DNA of 64,000 nucleotides, taken from contig NC_016452.1 in the NCBI RefSeq assembly GCF_000235365.1, positions 124,001 to 188,000 on the forward strand. The letters are read 5' to 3'. Below are positions 38,858 through 48,906 of this stretch, piece after piece. Source of the DNA: Eremothecium cymbalariae DBVPG#7215. Taxonomy: Eukaryota > Ascomycota > Saccharomycetes > Saccharomycetales > Saccharomycetaceae. Both the position numbers and the translations under genes were made by a program. How positions within the stretch are numbered: position 1 is the stretch's first letter; every line of letters starts with the position of its first letter. The notes beneath the pieces are model-generated. The model saw only the letters and a program-made list of their open reading frames with translations. It ran no database searches and was not told the DNA's origin.

Positions 38858-39817
38858 ATGTCAGAAGAAGTGCCACCACCACCAGCAGAATATCAAGCTC
38901 CTGAGTCGTATGGCAGTGATGCTTATGGTGCCCAACCGGGGGAAGCCGATGAGCTATCCACTACGAGGTTGTTTGTTAGACCTTTCCCTCTAGATGTGCA
39001 AGAGTCTGAACTAAATGAGATCTTCAGTCCATTTGGTGCCTTAAAGGATGTAAAGATTTTGAATGGGTTTGCGTTTGTCGAGTTTGAGCAAGCTGAAGCA
39101 GCTGAACAAGCGATTAACGAGGTTAATGGTAAGTCATTTGCTGATCAGCCGTTGGATGTTGTTTATTCTAGGAAGCCGCTGCCAAGATACAGAGTTATTA
39201 TCAAAAACTTGCCCGAGGGTGTTGCTTGGCAAGAGTTGAAGGACTTGGCCAGGGATAACAACTTAGAAACCACGTTTTCTTCTGTTAACACACGTGATTT
39301 CGATGGTACGGGTGCGTTGGAGTTCCCATCTGAGGAGGTTTTACAAGATGCTTTGGAAAAATTGAACAATTGCGATTTCCGTGGCAATGCTCTATCGGTA
39401 GAAAGAGATGACAATCCACCACCAATCCGTAGATCAGGCGCTCGCGGCGGCTTCCGTGGTCGTGGTGGCTTCCGTGGTCGTGGTGGTTTTGGAGGACCTA
39501 GAGGCGGATACGGCTTTGGTGGGCCAAGAGGTGGCTATGGCTATGGCGCTCCTAGAGGTCGCGGTGGCTATGGCGGACCTAGAGGCGGCTTCGGTGGTCC
39601 AAGAGGCGGCTTCGGTGGTCCAAGAGGCGGCTACGGTGGTCCAAGAGGTGGATATGGCACGCCTAGAGGCGGTTATGCTCCAAGAGGTGGTTATGCTCCA
39701 AGAGGCGGTTACAACAACTATGGAGGACCAAGAGGCGGCTACGGTGGCAGAGATTCTTACGCTCCAAGAGGAGGCGACTCCTATGGAACCCGTGAGAGAT
39801 CACCAGTTAGAGAGTAG
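38858..39817 (+). CDS. NPL3: SR-like mRNA-binding protein Npl3
   Basis: A 319-residue shuttling hnRNP/SR-like protein for mRNA export and elongation. It has two RRMs (about 35-105, [21 protein letters not shown]; about 110-185, [17 protein letters not shown]) and a C-terminal RGG/SR domain of GG-Phe/Tyr repeats with PRGGYG units, ending RERSPVRE, which suits Sky1 phosphorylation and Hmt1 methylation. It is shorter than S. cerevisiae Npl3 (414), mainly because the Pro/Gln/Glu-rich N-terminal repeats are absent. The ATG at 38858 is chosen over an upstream in-frame near-cognate codon at 38816. Confidence 0.96.
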   Translation: MSEEVPPPPAEYQAPESYGSDAYGAQPGEADELSTTRLFVRPFPLDVQESELNEIFSPFGALKDVKILNGFAFVEFEQAEAAEQAINEVNGKSFADQPLDVVYSRKPLPRYRVIIKNLPEGVAWQELKDLARDNNLETTFSSVNTRDFDGTGALEFPSEEVLQDALEKLNNCDFRGNALSVERDDNPPPIRRSGARGGFRGRGGFRGRGGFGGPRGGYGFGGPRGGYGYGAPRGRGGYGGPRGGFGGPRGGFGGPRGGYGGPRGGYGTPRGGYAPRGGYAPRGGYNNYGGPRGGYGGRDSYAPRGGDSYGTRERSPVRE

Positions 39818-40499
39818 AGAAGAATGTGTGATTTTCCTCTTTTTTGTTTTGTTCGAAAAATGATTACTGTGAAATTTTTATTTGTTAAGTGAGTTTTTTG
39901 AGGTATGGTGATTAGGCCTAAATGACAAAGATAAGGAAAAACGAACTAGACAAAAAAAGATAAAAACGCAGAAAATTGGATATATTTTATGAGTTGTTAT
40001 TATTATTATTAGAAAACACTTTTCTTGTCTTCCTATGGAGCCCTATTAAATGTGTTTGTTATTTAGTATCGTATTAATGTTGATTCTTCTTGTGGCAATA
40101 AACTCCGAATCAAAAAGTGGTAAGACTAAGCAGGAAATCGAGTGCCAAGCATATGAACAAGTTCTTTATTAATTCTTTTTATAGTGGGAGCAATGTGTTA
40201 AAAACGAATCTGATCGTTGTTCCTTTTTGAAATTTGTGTTGTGGATGTATACTCTCCCCCTCCTACTGCAGAAATGAGTAATGATGATTTTCACTTAAAG
40301 AAATAATAAGTATAATAGGGATATCCCTTAGTTGGAGTAAAACGGCTAGTTTGGAGAATGAAATATTACAATACCAAATTAGATTTATTAAATCGTAGAA
40401 TTGTCCTTCTCTCCTTCCCCACCTGTTTCCTAGGCGGCCCGCTGACTCCATTCTTTGGACTAATTGCTTTATCACCGTGATCCTTAACATTAGTGTTTA
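39818..40499. other. NPL3 downstream region
   Basis: AT-rich sequence with the NPL3 3' UTR. Short minus-strand frames (40263-40490, 40366-40551) show no family features. Nothing else is recognised. Confidence 0.6.
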
Positions 40500-40850
40500 A
40501 TGGAAGAAACCATAAGTGCAACGTCTGACGATTTTTCTTGTTATATTGCATTGGAGGCGAGTCTGTTATTTAATAGTCTGATATTTGAACAACCATATTA
40601 TAAACCAGGTGGTATATCATGTGTTGTTGGTCAAGTATCAAGAACAAGAGGGGACGGAGAGGTTTTCCGTGCTATCAGACAGACTTTGTTAATGTACATC
40701 GCTTATAATATAAAGGGTTCTGAGCCGCCTCACAGATCTATAGTCCGGGTCTATTTACTGAGATCCATTTCTCATTTAGGTATGAGTTTTGTTATTACCA
40801 TTATTATTTTATTAAACACTTTACATCAATCCCTAATCGTCACTCAGTGA
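40500..40850 (+). CDS. Hypothetical 116-residue protein
   Basis: ATG-started ORF of 116 codons, MEETISATSDDFSCYIALEA..., not recognised. The middle is globular-looking (mixed charge, conserved-looking GDGEVFRAIRQTLLMYIAYNIKG); residues about 93-108 are hydrophobic (MSFVITIIILLNTL) and could be a tail anchor. Its last 18 bp overlap the 3' end of UBX2 on the other strand. S. cerevisiae has no verified gene between NPL3 and UBX2. It could be a lineage-specific gene or chance. Confidence 0.4.
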   Translation: MEETISATSDDFSCYIALEASLLFNSLIFEQPYYKPGGISCVVGQVSRTRGDGEVFRAIRQTLLMYIAYNIKGSEPPHRSIVRVYLLRSISHLGMSFVITIIILLNTLHQSLIVTQ

Positions 40851-42608
40851 ATCTAATTGTTCTTGTTCCACATATTCTACTAGTAAGCTACCATTGGGCC
40901 AAATTTTTGATATATCTTGAATAAGTAATTCATCATCAAAGGGGATCTTGAATCTTGGGAATGGTGAAACTAGTTCAAAATCGATATATTCTGCTATCTG
41001 AAGGTTTCCCGGTTTGTCTATATCATCCAACTTGGTTAATTCTTCATTGATTGTTGCCTTGATTTCCTCTATAGTGTTAAGATTCATTTCGCAACTGTCT
41101 TTAAAACAAAGTACTGAGCTGTCGGCTGCTAAACTGTTGATAAGTTCAACCAATTTTGATTGTATTTCGGTTGCATCGTTACTCGTTTCCTGTAGGTACA
41201 AATGGCATCCAACATCCAAATATAGTTGGCGCAAGTTTGTACGACCTGGAAATTTTTTGATGATGCGTTTTCCATCTGATGTTCGAATTTGCAATACTGC
41301 CTGCTTATCATCCTTCTCATGATTAGTACTTCTGCAATCAAGGTTTGTAACAGTAGTATTCAACCAGAACAAGTTGCGGGCTGTAGCTTGTATCTTTCTT
41401 CTATATTCAGTCTCTTCTTCCAGTAACTTAGCTAGCTTTAGTTGTTCCGCTTCGATACGCCGTTTTTCTTCCTTTATTTGGTCCTGCCTTAATGATTCTT
41501 CAAAGGCCTGATCCTGTGATTCTTTGAGCTTTCTGGCCAACTCAAGTTCCTCCCTCTCATTACGGCTGATGATGAGTTCTGCAGAATATTTATCCATGTG
41601 CATGCGCAATGACCTTTGAAACCTCCTGAGGGAGGTTAGTCTGATTTTACCCAATAATGACATCCTAGTGGCTCCGTTAAAGGACCCGTTGGCGTTTAGA
41701 ACATTTGCCACCAAATAGCATTCTGGGGTATACCTTACATCTAAGTGTTTCCCAACATACCACGTTTCCCTATCATGCGACGAACCAAAATATATTTCCA
41801 AGTTCTGCTTGTTTTCGTTAAAATAGGATATAGTAGACTCATCTGCTATAATATTCTTTAGAAACCGTTGAGAGCCTAAGTCTGAATCTTCTCCAACTAA
41901 ATTTCCAAGGAAAATGATCAGCATGAACTTGAACTTCCTCTCGCAATCTTCCCACAACTCATTAAAGGACAACTTGCTTGCCAATGTCAATAACTCGTTT
42001 GATTCTGGACCAAGAACGGCAGTTATATCGTCCGAAACAGGTCTTACAGGCTCCTGAATTTTACTTGGGAATCTGGTAAACTTTTGAACACCATTGGCAT
42101 TGTTATCCCCAAAACCAAATGATATCAAATTCCATATAAATGAAAAAATATCCACACCAAGCTTCACGATTAGACTAGGTAGCAGCATAACTACAAGAAG
42201 TATAGGATTTGTATCAAGACTACTTCTATTTGACTGCAGTCCAACAATCTGAAACTTCTCCTTATAATCTTGGGGCAATCGGCTCACTATCGGCAAGGAT
42301 GGGATAAAGTTTCTGTCCGCTGCCAAAAATGGTACAACATGCTGTGTCGCCATATTTGGCGTTATGTGTGTAAAGTCATCCTCTTCAGCACGACTAGGAC
42401 CTGCTGTAGCATTCAAATTTTCCTTCCAATCACCATCGAAGTATCGACTCAAAGCAGGTTCCAAATGCCATGAATGGTTTTGTAGAAGTTTAATTATTAA
42501 CGGTAATTCATCTTCAGGAAACGAAGTAATGGTTTGGAACTGATTCAATTTCTCCTCCTCAGAATGTTGCAGATGGAACTCTTGATTACCGTTATAGACA
42601 ATAGGCAT
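40833..42608 (-). CDS. UBX2: ER-membrane UBX-domain protein Ubx2
   Basis: A 591-residue Cdc48 recruiter for ER-associated degradation and mitochondrial import quality control; S. cerevisiae Ubx2 has 584 residues. It has an N-terminal UBA-like helical bundle (QFQTITSFPEDELPLIIKLLQNHSW), a hydrophobic hairpin near 135-170 (PILLVVMLLPSLIVKLGVDIFSFIWNLI), a UAS/thioredoxin-like domain near 205-330, a charged coiled-coil (near 345-405) and a C-terminal UBX domain (from about 430, RTSDGKRIIKKFPGRTNLRQLY). Confidence 0.94.
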   Translation of the reverse strand: MPIVYNGNQEFHLQHSEEEKLNQFQTITSFPEDELPLIIKLLQNHSWHLEPALSRYFDGDWKENLNATAGPSRAEEDDFTHITPNMATQHVVPFLAADRNFIPSLPIVSRLPQDYKEKFQIVGLQSNRSSLDTNPILLVVMLLPSLIVKLGVDIFSFIWNLISFGFGDNNANGVQKFTRFPSKIQEPVRPVSDDITAVLGPESNELLTLASKLSFNELWEDCERKFKFMLIIFLGNLVGEDSDLGSQRFLKNIIADESTISYFNENKQNLEIYFGSSHDRETWYVGKHLDVRYTPECYLVANVLNANGSFNGATRMSLLGKIRLTSLRRFQRSLRMHMDKYSAELIISRNEREELELARKLKESQDQAFEESLRQDQIKEEKRRIEAEQLKLAKLLEEETEYRRKIQATARNLFWLNTTVTNLDCRSTNHEKDDKQAVLQIRTSDGKRIIKKFPGRTNLRQLYLDVGCHLYLQETSNDATEIQSKLVELINSLAADSSVLCFKDSCEMNLNTIEEIKATINEELTKLDDIDKPGNLQIAEYIDFELVSPFPRFKIPFDDELLIQDISKIWPNGSLLVEYVEQEQLDSLSDD

Positions 42609-42909
42609 TCTTCAACTGTTTATTGTCAACTTCTAGATATCCCTTCGGTGCTGCTGTTCTTTAGCTTTTTATGTGAACGTATCCGAAAATGTCGAAAGCA
42701 GGGGTGTTATCGCAAAATCAAACGTTTGGTGCACTTTTTTCAAAAAGTGTGCCAACGATGGCTGGCGTATATATAAAAGGTTGACGATGTAAAAAGAGTA
42801 TATAGGGATGATTACTGTGTTTACTAATAGACTAAATACTTGTGAATGGGTGGTACGTTACTTTTGTTACGTACAGAGAGCGGGTAGCTTTGGTATTGAT
42901 GGTGGTAAT
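42609..42909. other. Spacer between TRM9 end and UBX2 start
   Basis: UBX2 upstream region. An imperfect inverted repeat, ttggtgcacttttt with aaaaagtgtgccaa (about 42726-42755), lies about 120 bp upstream of the UBX2 ATG. No known regulatory core is recognised. Confidence 0.5.
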
Positions 42910-43716
42910 TTACGGTTTTTTGGCTACAACGTACCAGTTGTCTTTCTCGTAGCCACGCTTGACGACTATGCCTCCGGCACGTCTGCAGTCCTCTTCCAGC
43001 TCACCGTTACGATATAGATGGTAATATCTGTACTTGGTAACTGGGGTGCCTTGCTTACTGTTGTGCTCTGTTCGAGCCTCTTTTTCCTGCTGTCTTGTCT
43101 TCTCCTGCTCCTGTTTCCAACGTTCGATATAAGCAGCTCTTTCGGATGCTGGAATTTCTTGTAAATCAGGCTTTTTGATATGTTTCTCCTTTTCAGCAGA
43201 CTGCGGCTTTTTCTGGTGCAACACCCAGGGAACTAGCACGTCCTGTTCCATACCTTCTTGGTACCCTCTTCGAGACTCGGCCTGCTCCAAGGCCCATGTG
43301 TATATTAAAGCCTCACTTCCGGACCTCAGCTTGCTCAGTATATGTCTAATGGCTGCTATGCGCCGTTCCTTAGTCGACCAATGATGGACAACGGCAATGC
43401 AGATGGCAAAGTCAAATGTGTCATCTCTATGTGGTAAACACAATCCATCGGCAATAATGGCATTGTACGACGGATTAAGGTCGTGAGCGCAAGATATCAG
43501 CTCAGATGACCTATCAGAACCTAGAATGTAAATGTCAGGATTCACTCCTAGATATTTCCCGTTTCCACAACCAACATCAATGCCAATGCTACCCGCTCTC
43601 TGTTGTTTCAGAAACTCTTCCACTATCGGCCAAGGTTTATAACGAGTTTGAGAGAAATGCGGTGCTATTTCATTGTATACCTGATGGACATACTTTTCCT
43701 CCTTATATTCTGCCAT
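42910..43716 (-). CDS. TRM9: tRNA wobble-uridine methyltransferase Trm9
   Basis: A 268-residue AdoMet methyltransferase that, with Trm112, completes mcm5U and mcm5s2U at the wobble position of tRNA-Arg(UCU) and tRNA-Glu(UUC). It starts MAEYKEEKYVHQVYNEIAPHFSQTRYKPWP; AdoMet motif I GIDVGCGNGKYLG is near 40-52, followed by ADGLCLPHRDDTFDFAICIAVVHHWST. The C-terminus ends RRAGGIVVKRGYEKDNWYVVAKKP. Length compares with 279 in S. cerevisiae. Confidence 0.96.
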   Translation of the reverse strand: MAEYKEEKYVHQVYNEIAPHFSQTRYKPWPIVEEFLKQQRAGSIGIDVGCGNGKYLGVNPDIYILGSDRSSELISCAHDLNPSYNAIIADGLCLPHRDDTFDFAICIAVVHHWSTKERRIAAIRHILSKLRSGSEALIYTWALEQAESRRGYQEGMEQDVLVPWVLHQKKPQSAEKEKHIKKPDLQEIPASERAAYIERWKQEQEKTRQQEKEARTEHNSKQGTPVTKYRYYHLYRNGELEEDCRRAGGIVVKRGYEKDNWYVVAKKP

Positions 43717-44150
43717 TTCTAACCAATCCTACCAAAATCATCAGCCATAGAAGCCTCTTTTTAAACAAAAAGGTACTTTATGTCTGGAACTGTAAACTTG
43801 TCCAATAATGCTCATCGCATCTCGAAGTTTTTCGATATCCTCGAGCCCCGATTACATAATGCATTATGTTCGAAAGGGATAAAGGCAACGTCAAATATTT
43901 GGGCTAAAAAGTCGTAATTATCCATATACGCGACATCGTAGCATATACTGGTCAATTTCAGAACAGCTTAGTGGTAGTAGTGCCCTCTAAGACCTTTCCA
44001 ACTGCTAATTAGTTGTGAATCATCTGTCACGGAGTGAGTTCGCTGTACCGCCATGTCATTCGCCGCGCGTTTGTAGATTCTACGATTTACGTAAATTTGT
44101 AGTGCTATACAAACGTTGTTAGCATCTTTAAGAGTAGCACGGTATCCAAG
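43717..44150. other. Divergent promoter region TRM9/GPI17
   Basis: 434 bp of mixed sequence with a 16-bp perfect palindrome acataatg/cattatgt at 43854-43869. Nothing else recognised. Confidence 0.55.
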
Positions 44151-45680
44151 ATGTCAAATATACGTTTACGTCGAGCTACTGCTGTCTGGTTTTTAGCTTT
44201 ATATCTACTGATAGGGGTGCCAGTATGGTACAAGTTAACTACTATCCATAGAGCACCATTACCTGCAGAATATATTGAAAGCCTATATAAGGGCAATAAC
44301 CATGATGTTCATATGGTGATACCGGTGTATATTATGTCGAAAACTTTTAAATTTCCTGATCTACATGATGCTGTTCAATTGCAGGTTAATCATATGTTGC
44401 AAAACAAGGAACGGTATGTAAACTGGTCATTACAGGTGCTGCCATACCCTGAGGATGGATCTGTTGATCTTCATAACGAGTATGTGGTTATATTAGAGAA
44501 TGATGAATCACCTGGATTCGTTATTCCCTCTGATGGAAGGAAGACTATTTTATTTCACAACCTAGACAATGTGTTGCATAACGACTTGCCGTTTTTTGTT
44601 TCCCAGAGCCTAGTTGAGCATACTTTTCAGTTGGAATGGAACCGGCTGAACAAAAAGTATACTTCTGGTGTGGATTCGAATCGGGTCAAGAATATGGCTA
44701 TTGAATACAATCCTAATGTGCATTTGTCTATAAGTTTGCTTTCTGGTGATGGTAATCCTGTTTCTTGGGAGATTGAACATGTGGCGTTGAAGTACTTAAC
44801 ACCCTTGAGGCAATTCTTGTCCCCACTTGTCAATTTCACGATTGACACCAATATCATCTACTTTAACGATTTAAATCTACATCATTTAAAGAATAGATCT
44901 TTGTTATCCCAGCAAGACTTGAGCCAAACCATTGACTTGTCCGAGTTATCGTCTGCCAACTATTATGAAGAGCAAAATTGTTTACATCTAGCGATTGTAT
45001 TTCCATCAAATAGTACAGGTTCCCTACCATTTATTAACTCTGATAAACATTGGAACTCGTTTCTGGTTCCACAATGGGGTACTTTGATAATTAACGATGA
45101 ACCGCTACCTGAGAATCCTTATTTAAGCGAAGACTACTTAGCTCCTGTAATGCACAAATTTTCAAATGAACTTTTGCAACTTTTAGGTTTTACTGAGGAT
45201 TCTGAAGGTTTATCTTCTCCTGTGATTACTCTCGACTCCTTCAAGAGATTAACTATTTTGAACAATTTAAATCATAGCATCAACACACTGTGGTCATTGG
45301 TCAAAATGACTTCAAATTTACCTCAGATGACTATACCGATAGACGTATTGACAAACGTTAAGGATGCATTAGATCTAAGGTTGGAAACAATTGAAATGCT
45401 AAATAACCCCGCTAAACAAAACTCCCATGAAGTTTGGAACGATGCGTTGATCAAAAGTAACAAATTAGTTTACCTGTGTGAAAAAGCCTTTTTCCACAAG
45501 GAAATGGTCCAGCAAATGTTCTTACCTCAAGAACATAAAGTTGCTGTGTATCTACCTCTGCTAGGTCCAATTAGTATTGTAACCATCGCTGGCTTCTTGA
45601 AGATCTGGAGAGAGCAGGATTCTGAATCCGATGATGATACGTCAACTGAAGAAGGAGCATCTAAAGAAAAAATGCAATAA
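44151..45680 (+). CDS. GPI17: GPI transamidase subunit Gpi17 (PIG-S)
   Basis: A 509-residue subunit of the ER complex that attaches GPI anchors. It has an N-terminal span (about residues 9-27, ATAVWFLALYLLIGVPVWY), a long luminal domain with conserved HLAIVFPSNS and WGTLIINDEP blocks, and a C-terminal span near 466-489 followed by an acidic cytosolic tail. S. cerevisiae Gpi17 has 534 residues. Position between NPL3 and PPM1 orthologues agrees with the YDR order. Confidence 0.93.
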   Translation: MSNIRLRRATAVWFLALYLLIGVPVWYKLTTIHRAPLPAEYIESLYKGNNHDVHMVIPVYIMSKTFKFPDLHDAVQLQVNHMLQNKERYVNWSLQVLPYPEDGSVDLHNEYVVILENDESPGFVIPSDGRKTILFHNLDNVLHNDLPFFVSQSLVEHTFQLEWNRLNKKYTSGVDSNRVKNMAIEYNPNVHLSISLLSGDGNPVSWEIEHVALKYLTPLRQFLSPLVNFTIDTNIIYFNDLNLHHLKNRSLLSQQDLSQTIDLSELSSANYYEEQNCLHLAIVFPSNSTGSLPFINSDKHWNSFLVPQWGTLIINDEPLPENPYLSEDYLAPVMHKFSNELLQLLGFTEDSEGLSSPVITLDSFKRLTILNNLNHSINTLWSLVKMTSNLPQMTIPIDVLTNVKDALDLRLETIEMLNNPAKQNSHEVWNDALIKSNKLVYLCEKAFFHKEMVQQMFLPQEHKVAVYLPLLGPISIVTIAGFLKIWREQDSESDDDTSTEEGASKEKMQ

Positions 45681-45753
45681 GAATCTCCGTCTGCATAAGA
45701 CAATTTTGTCTGCATGCTGCAATTAAGCTATACATTTTCAATCCCAATATACC

Positions 45754-45755
<2 letters not shown>

Positions 45756-45785
<30 letters not shown>
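45756..45785. repeat. (TA)15 microsatellite
   Basis: Uninterrupted 30-bp TA run in the GPI17 3' region, 76 bp past the stop codon. Likely part of the 3' end signal (TATA-type efficiency elements) and length-variable. Confidence 0.95.
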
Positions 45786-45791
<6 letters not shown>

Positions 45792-45951
45792 GTGAGCCTT
45801 CTGTTAGATTTAACTAGTCGCATTGTTTGAAGTACTCTTGCCGTCACTCAAAAAAACAGGTTACTTTATAAAGGCCATTAACTTAGCTAGTAATTTACAT
45901 GAACGGTGGATGTTTGTACAACAAAAGGGCATAATATATATATGATCGGCG

Positions 45952-46953
45952 ATGGCAGAAACGCATGGACCATTAGATAAGATTCCAATGGAAAATTATC
46001 CACCTCAAGTCACGTATGCAAACTATATGGCGATCAAACACATGATTGATCAAGTTATAAATGAAGATCAGGAATACGTTAATTGGAAGTTGAAGAATCA
46101 CCGTACAGGAGGTACAATGGATAAGTACTTGAATACATATTTAAAGACAGCTGATGAAGAAACTCAATCTGAAGAATATGAGAAACACCCTCGGAAGAAA
46201 CGTAAATTTGGAGAGGTTAATGAAGTTCCAAAAGATATGAAGTTTCCGCGTGACATATATGAAGAGTATATTCAAGAGCTACCAAGACCAAGGGAGCTAG
46301 ATCAACAAGAGGTTAAGAAGCTCTTTGTAGATCATTTGGATGAAGAACAGATGAACCGTTATGAGGTTTTTAAGAGAACTTCGTTAGCAAAAAACCAAGT
46401 AAAGAAAATCTCAGGTATAGTAACGAACCAAACAGTTGCTGCAAATGTCAATTTACTTCTGGGAGGTATTGGAAAGATTTTTGTTGGGGAAGTTGTTGAA
46501 AAAGCCATTGATGTAAAACTAAAGTGGTTAATGGGGCTAATGGCGAACAGGTTTTATGATCGGAGAGTTATCGGGAACAAATTGAAGAAGCACCTGAAGA
46601 AATTGACGCTTTTGGTGGAAACTGAAGAGAGCATAGACGATAGTGTCGATGAACAGGAGAGTGATACTTATTACGATGATGACAAGGGCGAAGTTGTGTT
46701 TGTACAGATGAGCAACAAGCTCTTGAAAAGTACCAAGAATACAGAAGAAATAAGACGAGGCATTATCAAACAATACAATGAGCTGGTCACCCAGTTTAAT
46801 GCGGTAGATGTAAGCGTAGAAAAGTATATGAATAGTCCCCTTCTTCCCGAACATATTCGGGAAGCTTGGAGGTTGTACCGGTTGGAAAATGATACTGTGT
46901 CCAGTGCCCAATGGAGGACACAAGGTGAAGGTAATGGCTTGCTCTTTAGATAA
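45952..46953 (+). CDS. TAF11: TFIID subunit Taf11
   Basis: A 333-residue TAF; S. cerevisiae Taf11 has 346. The histone-fold (TAFII28) region lies near 135-225: DEEQMNRYEVFKRTSLAKNQVKKISGIVTNQTVAANVNLLLGGIGKIFVGEVVEKAIDV, followed by the C-terminal PLLPEHIREAWRLYRLEND helix. It pairs with Taf13 in TFIID. The TAF11 and PPM1 stop codons converge with only about 31 bp between them. Confidence 0.96.
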   Translation: MAETHGPLDKIPMENYPPQVTYANYMAIKHMIDQVINEDQEYVNWKLKNHRTGGTMDKYLNTYLKTADEETQSEEYEKHPRKKRKFGEVNEVPKDMKFPRDIYEEYIQELPRPRELDQQEVKKLFVDHLDEEQMNRYEVFKRTSLAKNQVKKISGIVTNQTVAANVNLLLGGIGKIFVGEVVEKAIDVKLKWLMGLMANRFYDRRVIGNKLKKHLKKLTLLVETEESIDDSVDEQESDTYYDDDKGEVVFVQMSNKLLKSTKNTEEIRRGIIKQYNELVTQFNAVDVSVEKYMNSPLLPEHIREAWRLYRLENDTVSSAQWRTQGEGNGLLFR

Positions 46954-46984
46954 AAAAGCGCTTATATATATCAGATATCTATAT

Positions 46985-47953
46985 TTACCAAGAGGTAATT
47001 AGTATTATATAATGTGATAGTAAAATTTCCAATTCTTCCAACTCATCCAGAAATTGCAGTGTTTTCAGCCGCTGTTTTTCCTTAGACGAAATATCACTTT
47101 CGTAGTATTCCCACATAGTTTTAATGCTAGAGTTATATGGGAATCTAGATGCATACGTCTCCTTCGAATTATACATCATGAGAGTCGGCATCTCCAGGCG
47201 TCTTGACTCTCTCAAGTTAGCCTGCATGATGATTCCGAAGCGATCATTGTTGTCTGCGCCGCCAATCGGATCGTAACTGATCCATTCGCCGTGTTCATAG
47301 AAGGAGATTACCACGTCAATGATATTTTTGGAACTGTCATCACTAAGATAGCATAGAACGCATTCGGTGATGATAATTGTAGGCACATCTCTTGACGTAA
47401 ATTCCTTCAGGAGGCTGCAAATTTCTGCGCCATTTCTCAGATCCCCAGGCACCAACACATATCGATCAGTGACAATTCGATCCTCGGAAAACCCGTCTCC
47501 AACCTTTATCTGCTGCTTAAGCCTCTCGTTTATTATCAACACATCCTTCTTTAACTTAACTGACGCCTGAAAATCGATATCTACGTATCGAACATTCTCA
47601 AAAGCATCCATAATCATCAACATACGCAAATCAGAACCACAACCCAGGTTCACAACCTGCGCTCGTTCTCCGTACCGCTCCAGGAACTTGTGCAATTCCA
47701 CATCTACCGACTCCGTCCGCAGATATGTCCCGTAGTTCATCACAGGTAATAGGCTTCTACACGCATTATGAACCCTTGAATAGGCACGTCGGTTCAATTT
47801 CTTCAGAGTGTTACAGTACTCCAAATGTGTCTCCTTGTAGTTTTTATAGCAACAGGTAGCGGTTTGCTGCACACTGGGGAGGTATCCCTTTGAGATCGCC
47901 GCCATTTTGTAAGACAGAGCATCAAAGTCTGTCTGCTGAACCGACCTATCCAT
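46985..47953 (-). CDS. PPM1: PP2A leucine carboxyl methyltransferase
   Basis: A 322-residue AdoMet enzyme that methylates the C-terminal Leu of PP2A catalytic subunits. Starts MDRSVQQTDFDALSYKMAAISKGYLPS; RSLLPVMNYGTYLRT is followed by AdoMet motif QVVNLGCGSDLRML near residue 100, and later ISYDPIGGADNNDRFG and LQFLDELEELE. The ATG at 47953 is chosen over an upstream TTG (47959). Length compares with 328 in S. cerevisiae. Confidence 0.96.
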   Translation of the reverse strand: MDRSVQQTDFDALSYKMAAISKGYLPSVQQTATCCYKNYKETHLEYCNTLKKLNRRAYSRVHNACRSLLPVMNYGTYLRTESVDVELHKFLERYGERAQVVNLGCGSDLRMLMIMDAFENVRYVDIDFQASVKLKKDVLIINERLKQQIKVGDGFSEDRIVTDRYVLVPGDLRNGAEICSLLKEFTSRDVPTIIITECVLCYLSDDSSKNIIDVVISFYEHGEWISYDPIGGADNNDRFGIIMQANLRESRRLEMPTLMMYNSKETYASRFPYNSSIKTMWEYYESDISSKEKQRLKTLQFLDELEELEILLSHYIILITSW

Positions 47954-48906
47954 TCCCAAGTACCCTTAACCCAGCCTAATGCTTCAGTTATCCTAAAATC
48001 CTAGTCCCCATTGCTCGATACGAGGTGGATTATGTCCGTTAATAAGTTTAATTCAATAAATCTAAAAATATTGAAAAATAATTATTTGTCACGTGATAAC
48101 TAATTTAGGGGAAGTCTTTGTTACCCGGACATAACATGAGCAATGGCAGGGGAGGGGGGCGTAGAAGAAAGGTACTTAACGACTTTTCGTTACTGACAAC
48201 AGCGAAACATACGAAGCAATAACAAGCAGCTACACCATAAAATCAAGGGCGGCAAGCAGTTGAATCGTTCAAACTCCGAAATTGTAAGTTTATTTTACAG
48301 GTTAGAAAGTTCCTCGCCAGTTTGCAAAAGGTTAACGAAGAGGCAAGATTCACAGCTGCAATTTGGTGCAAATACCATAACACATTACAAAGGAAAGGAA
48401 CGGAAAGGAAAGGGACGCACATTTGGTTGTTGCGAGTGGGACCACGGGGAAGAGTACAAAGAAAAATTTGGCTTTGATTACTTTCTTAATTTTAAGTTGG
48501 TCGCATTAAAGTTTTGGGGCTCGGAAGACACTCATTGGCCCTGGAATTAGTCATATTAAAGGCGTGATTTTCTGAATTGTTTTATTTTTATTTTATTTTT
48601 TGTTCAAACGCCTGGTTTAGCTATTTTAGGTTTTCCAGTTTGTGTGGTGGCTGACTCAGTATACTAATCGGGGGGTTTTGATTGTTGAGGAGGCGGGAGT
48701 TGGCGTAAATCTGATATATCGAAGTTCAACCACCCCGTCAGGTTCAACGTTTTGTGTTCCAAACCAAGAGCTTAAGGAGATCATTTGATCATTTCATACA
48801 GCAGTAGAAGTGTACGCTCATTTTAGCATTCTGTAATAACCAGACTGCCTTTTTTCTCCTTCTCCGTTTGTTTTGTAACTAATATTGATTTGGAAATCGT
48901 AACGCC
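47954..48906. other. Divergent intergenic region PPM1/PPZ
   Basis: 953 bp. Near PPM1 it has an AT-rich stretch with CACGTG and TTACCCG sites (48090-48127). A purine-rich repeat of aaaggaa-type units lies near 48390-48420, and TGACTCA (Gcn4/AP-1 core) near 48651. The 96-codon frame at 48260-48550 has no ATG start and no family features. The last ~150 bases are the PPZ leader. Confidence 0.6.
48090..48127. promoter_or_regulatory. GTCACGTG (Cbf1) plus TTACCCG (Reb1) sites
   Basis: CACGTG at 48090-48095 (context gtcacgtgat) and TTACCCG at 48121-48127, about 140-170 bp upstream of the PPM1 ATG and 780-810 bp from PPZ. Both are cores of general regulatory factors that position nucleosomes. Confidence 0.55.

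Noticed and set aside
48045..48100. AT-rich stretch next to GTCACGTGAT as a centromere candidate
   Set aside because: No CDEIII (TGATTTCCGAA-type) partner on either strand at the required spacing; it reads as a promoter with Cbf1 and Reb1 sites.
48260..48550. 96-codon frame between PPM1 and PPZ
   Set aside because: It has no ATG start, is Lys/Arg-rich from a purine tract and lacks any recognisable domain.
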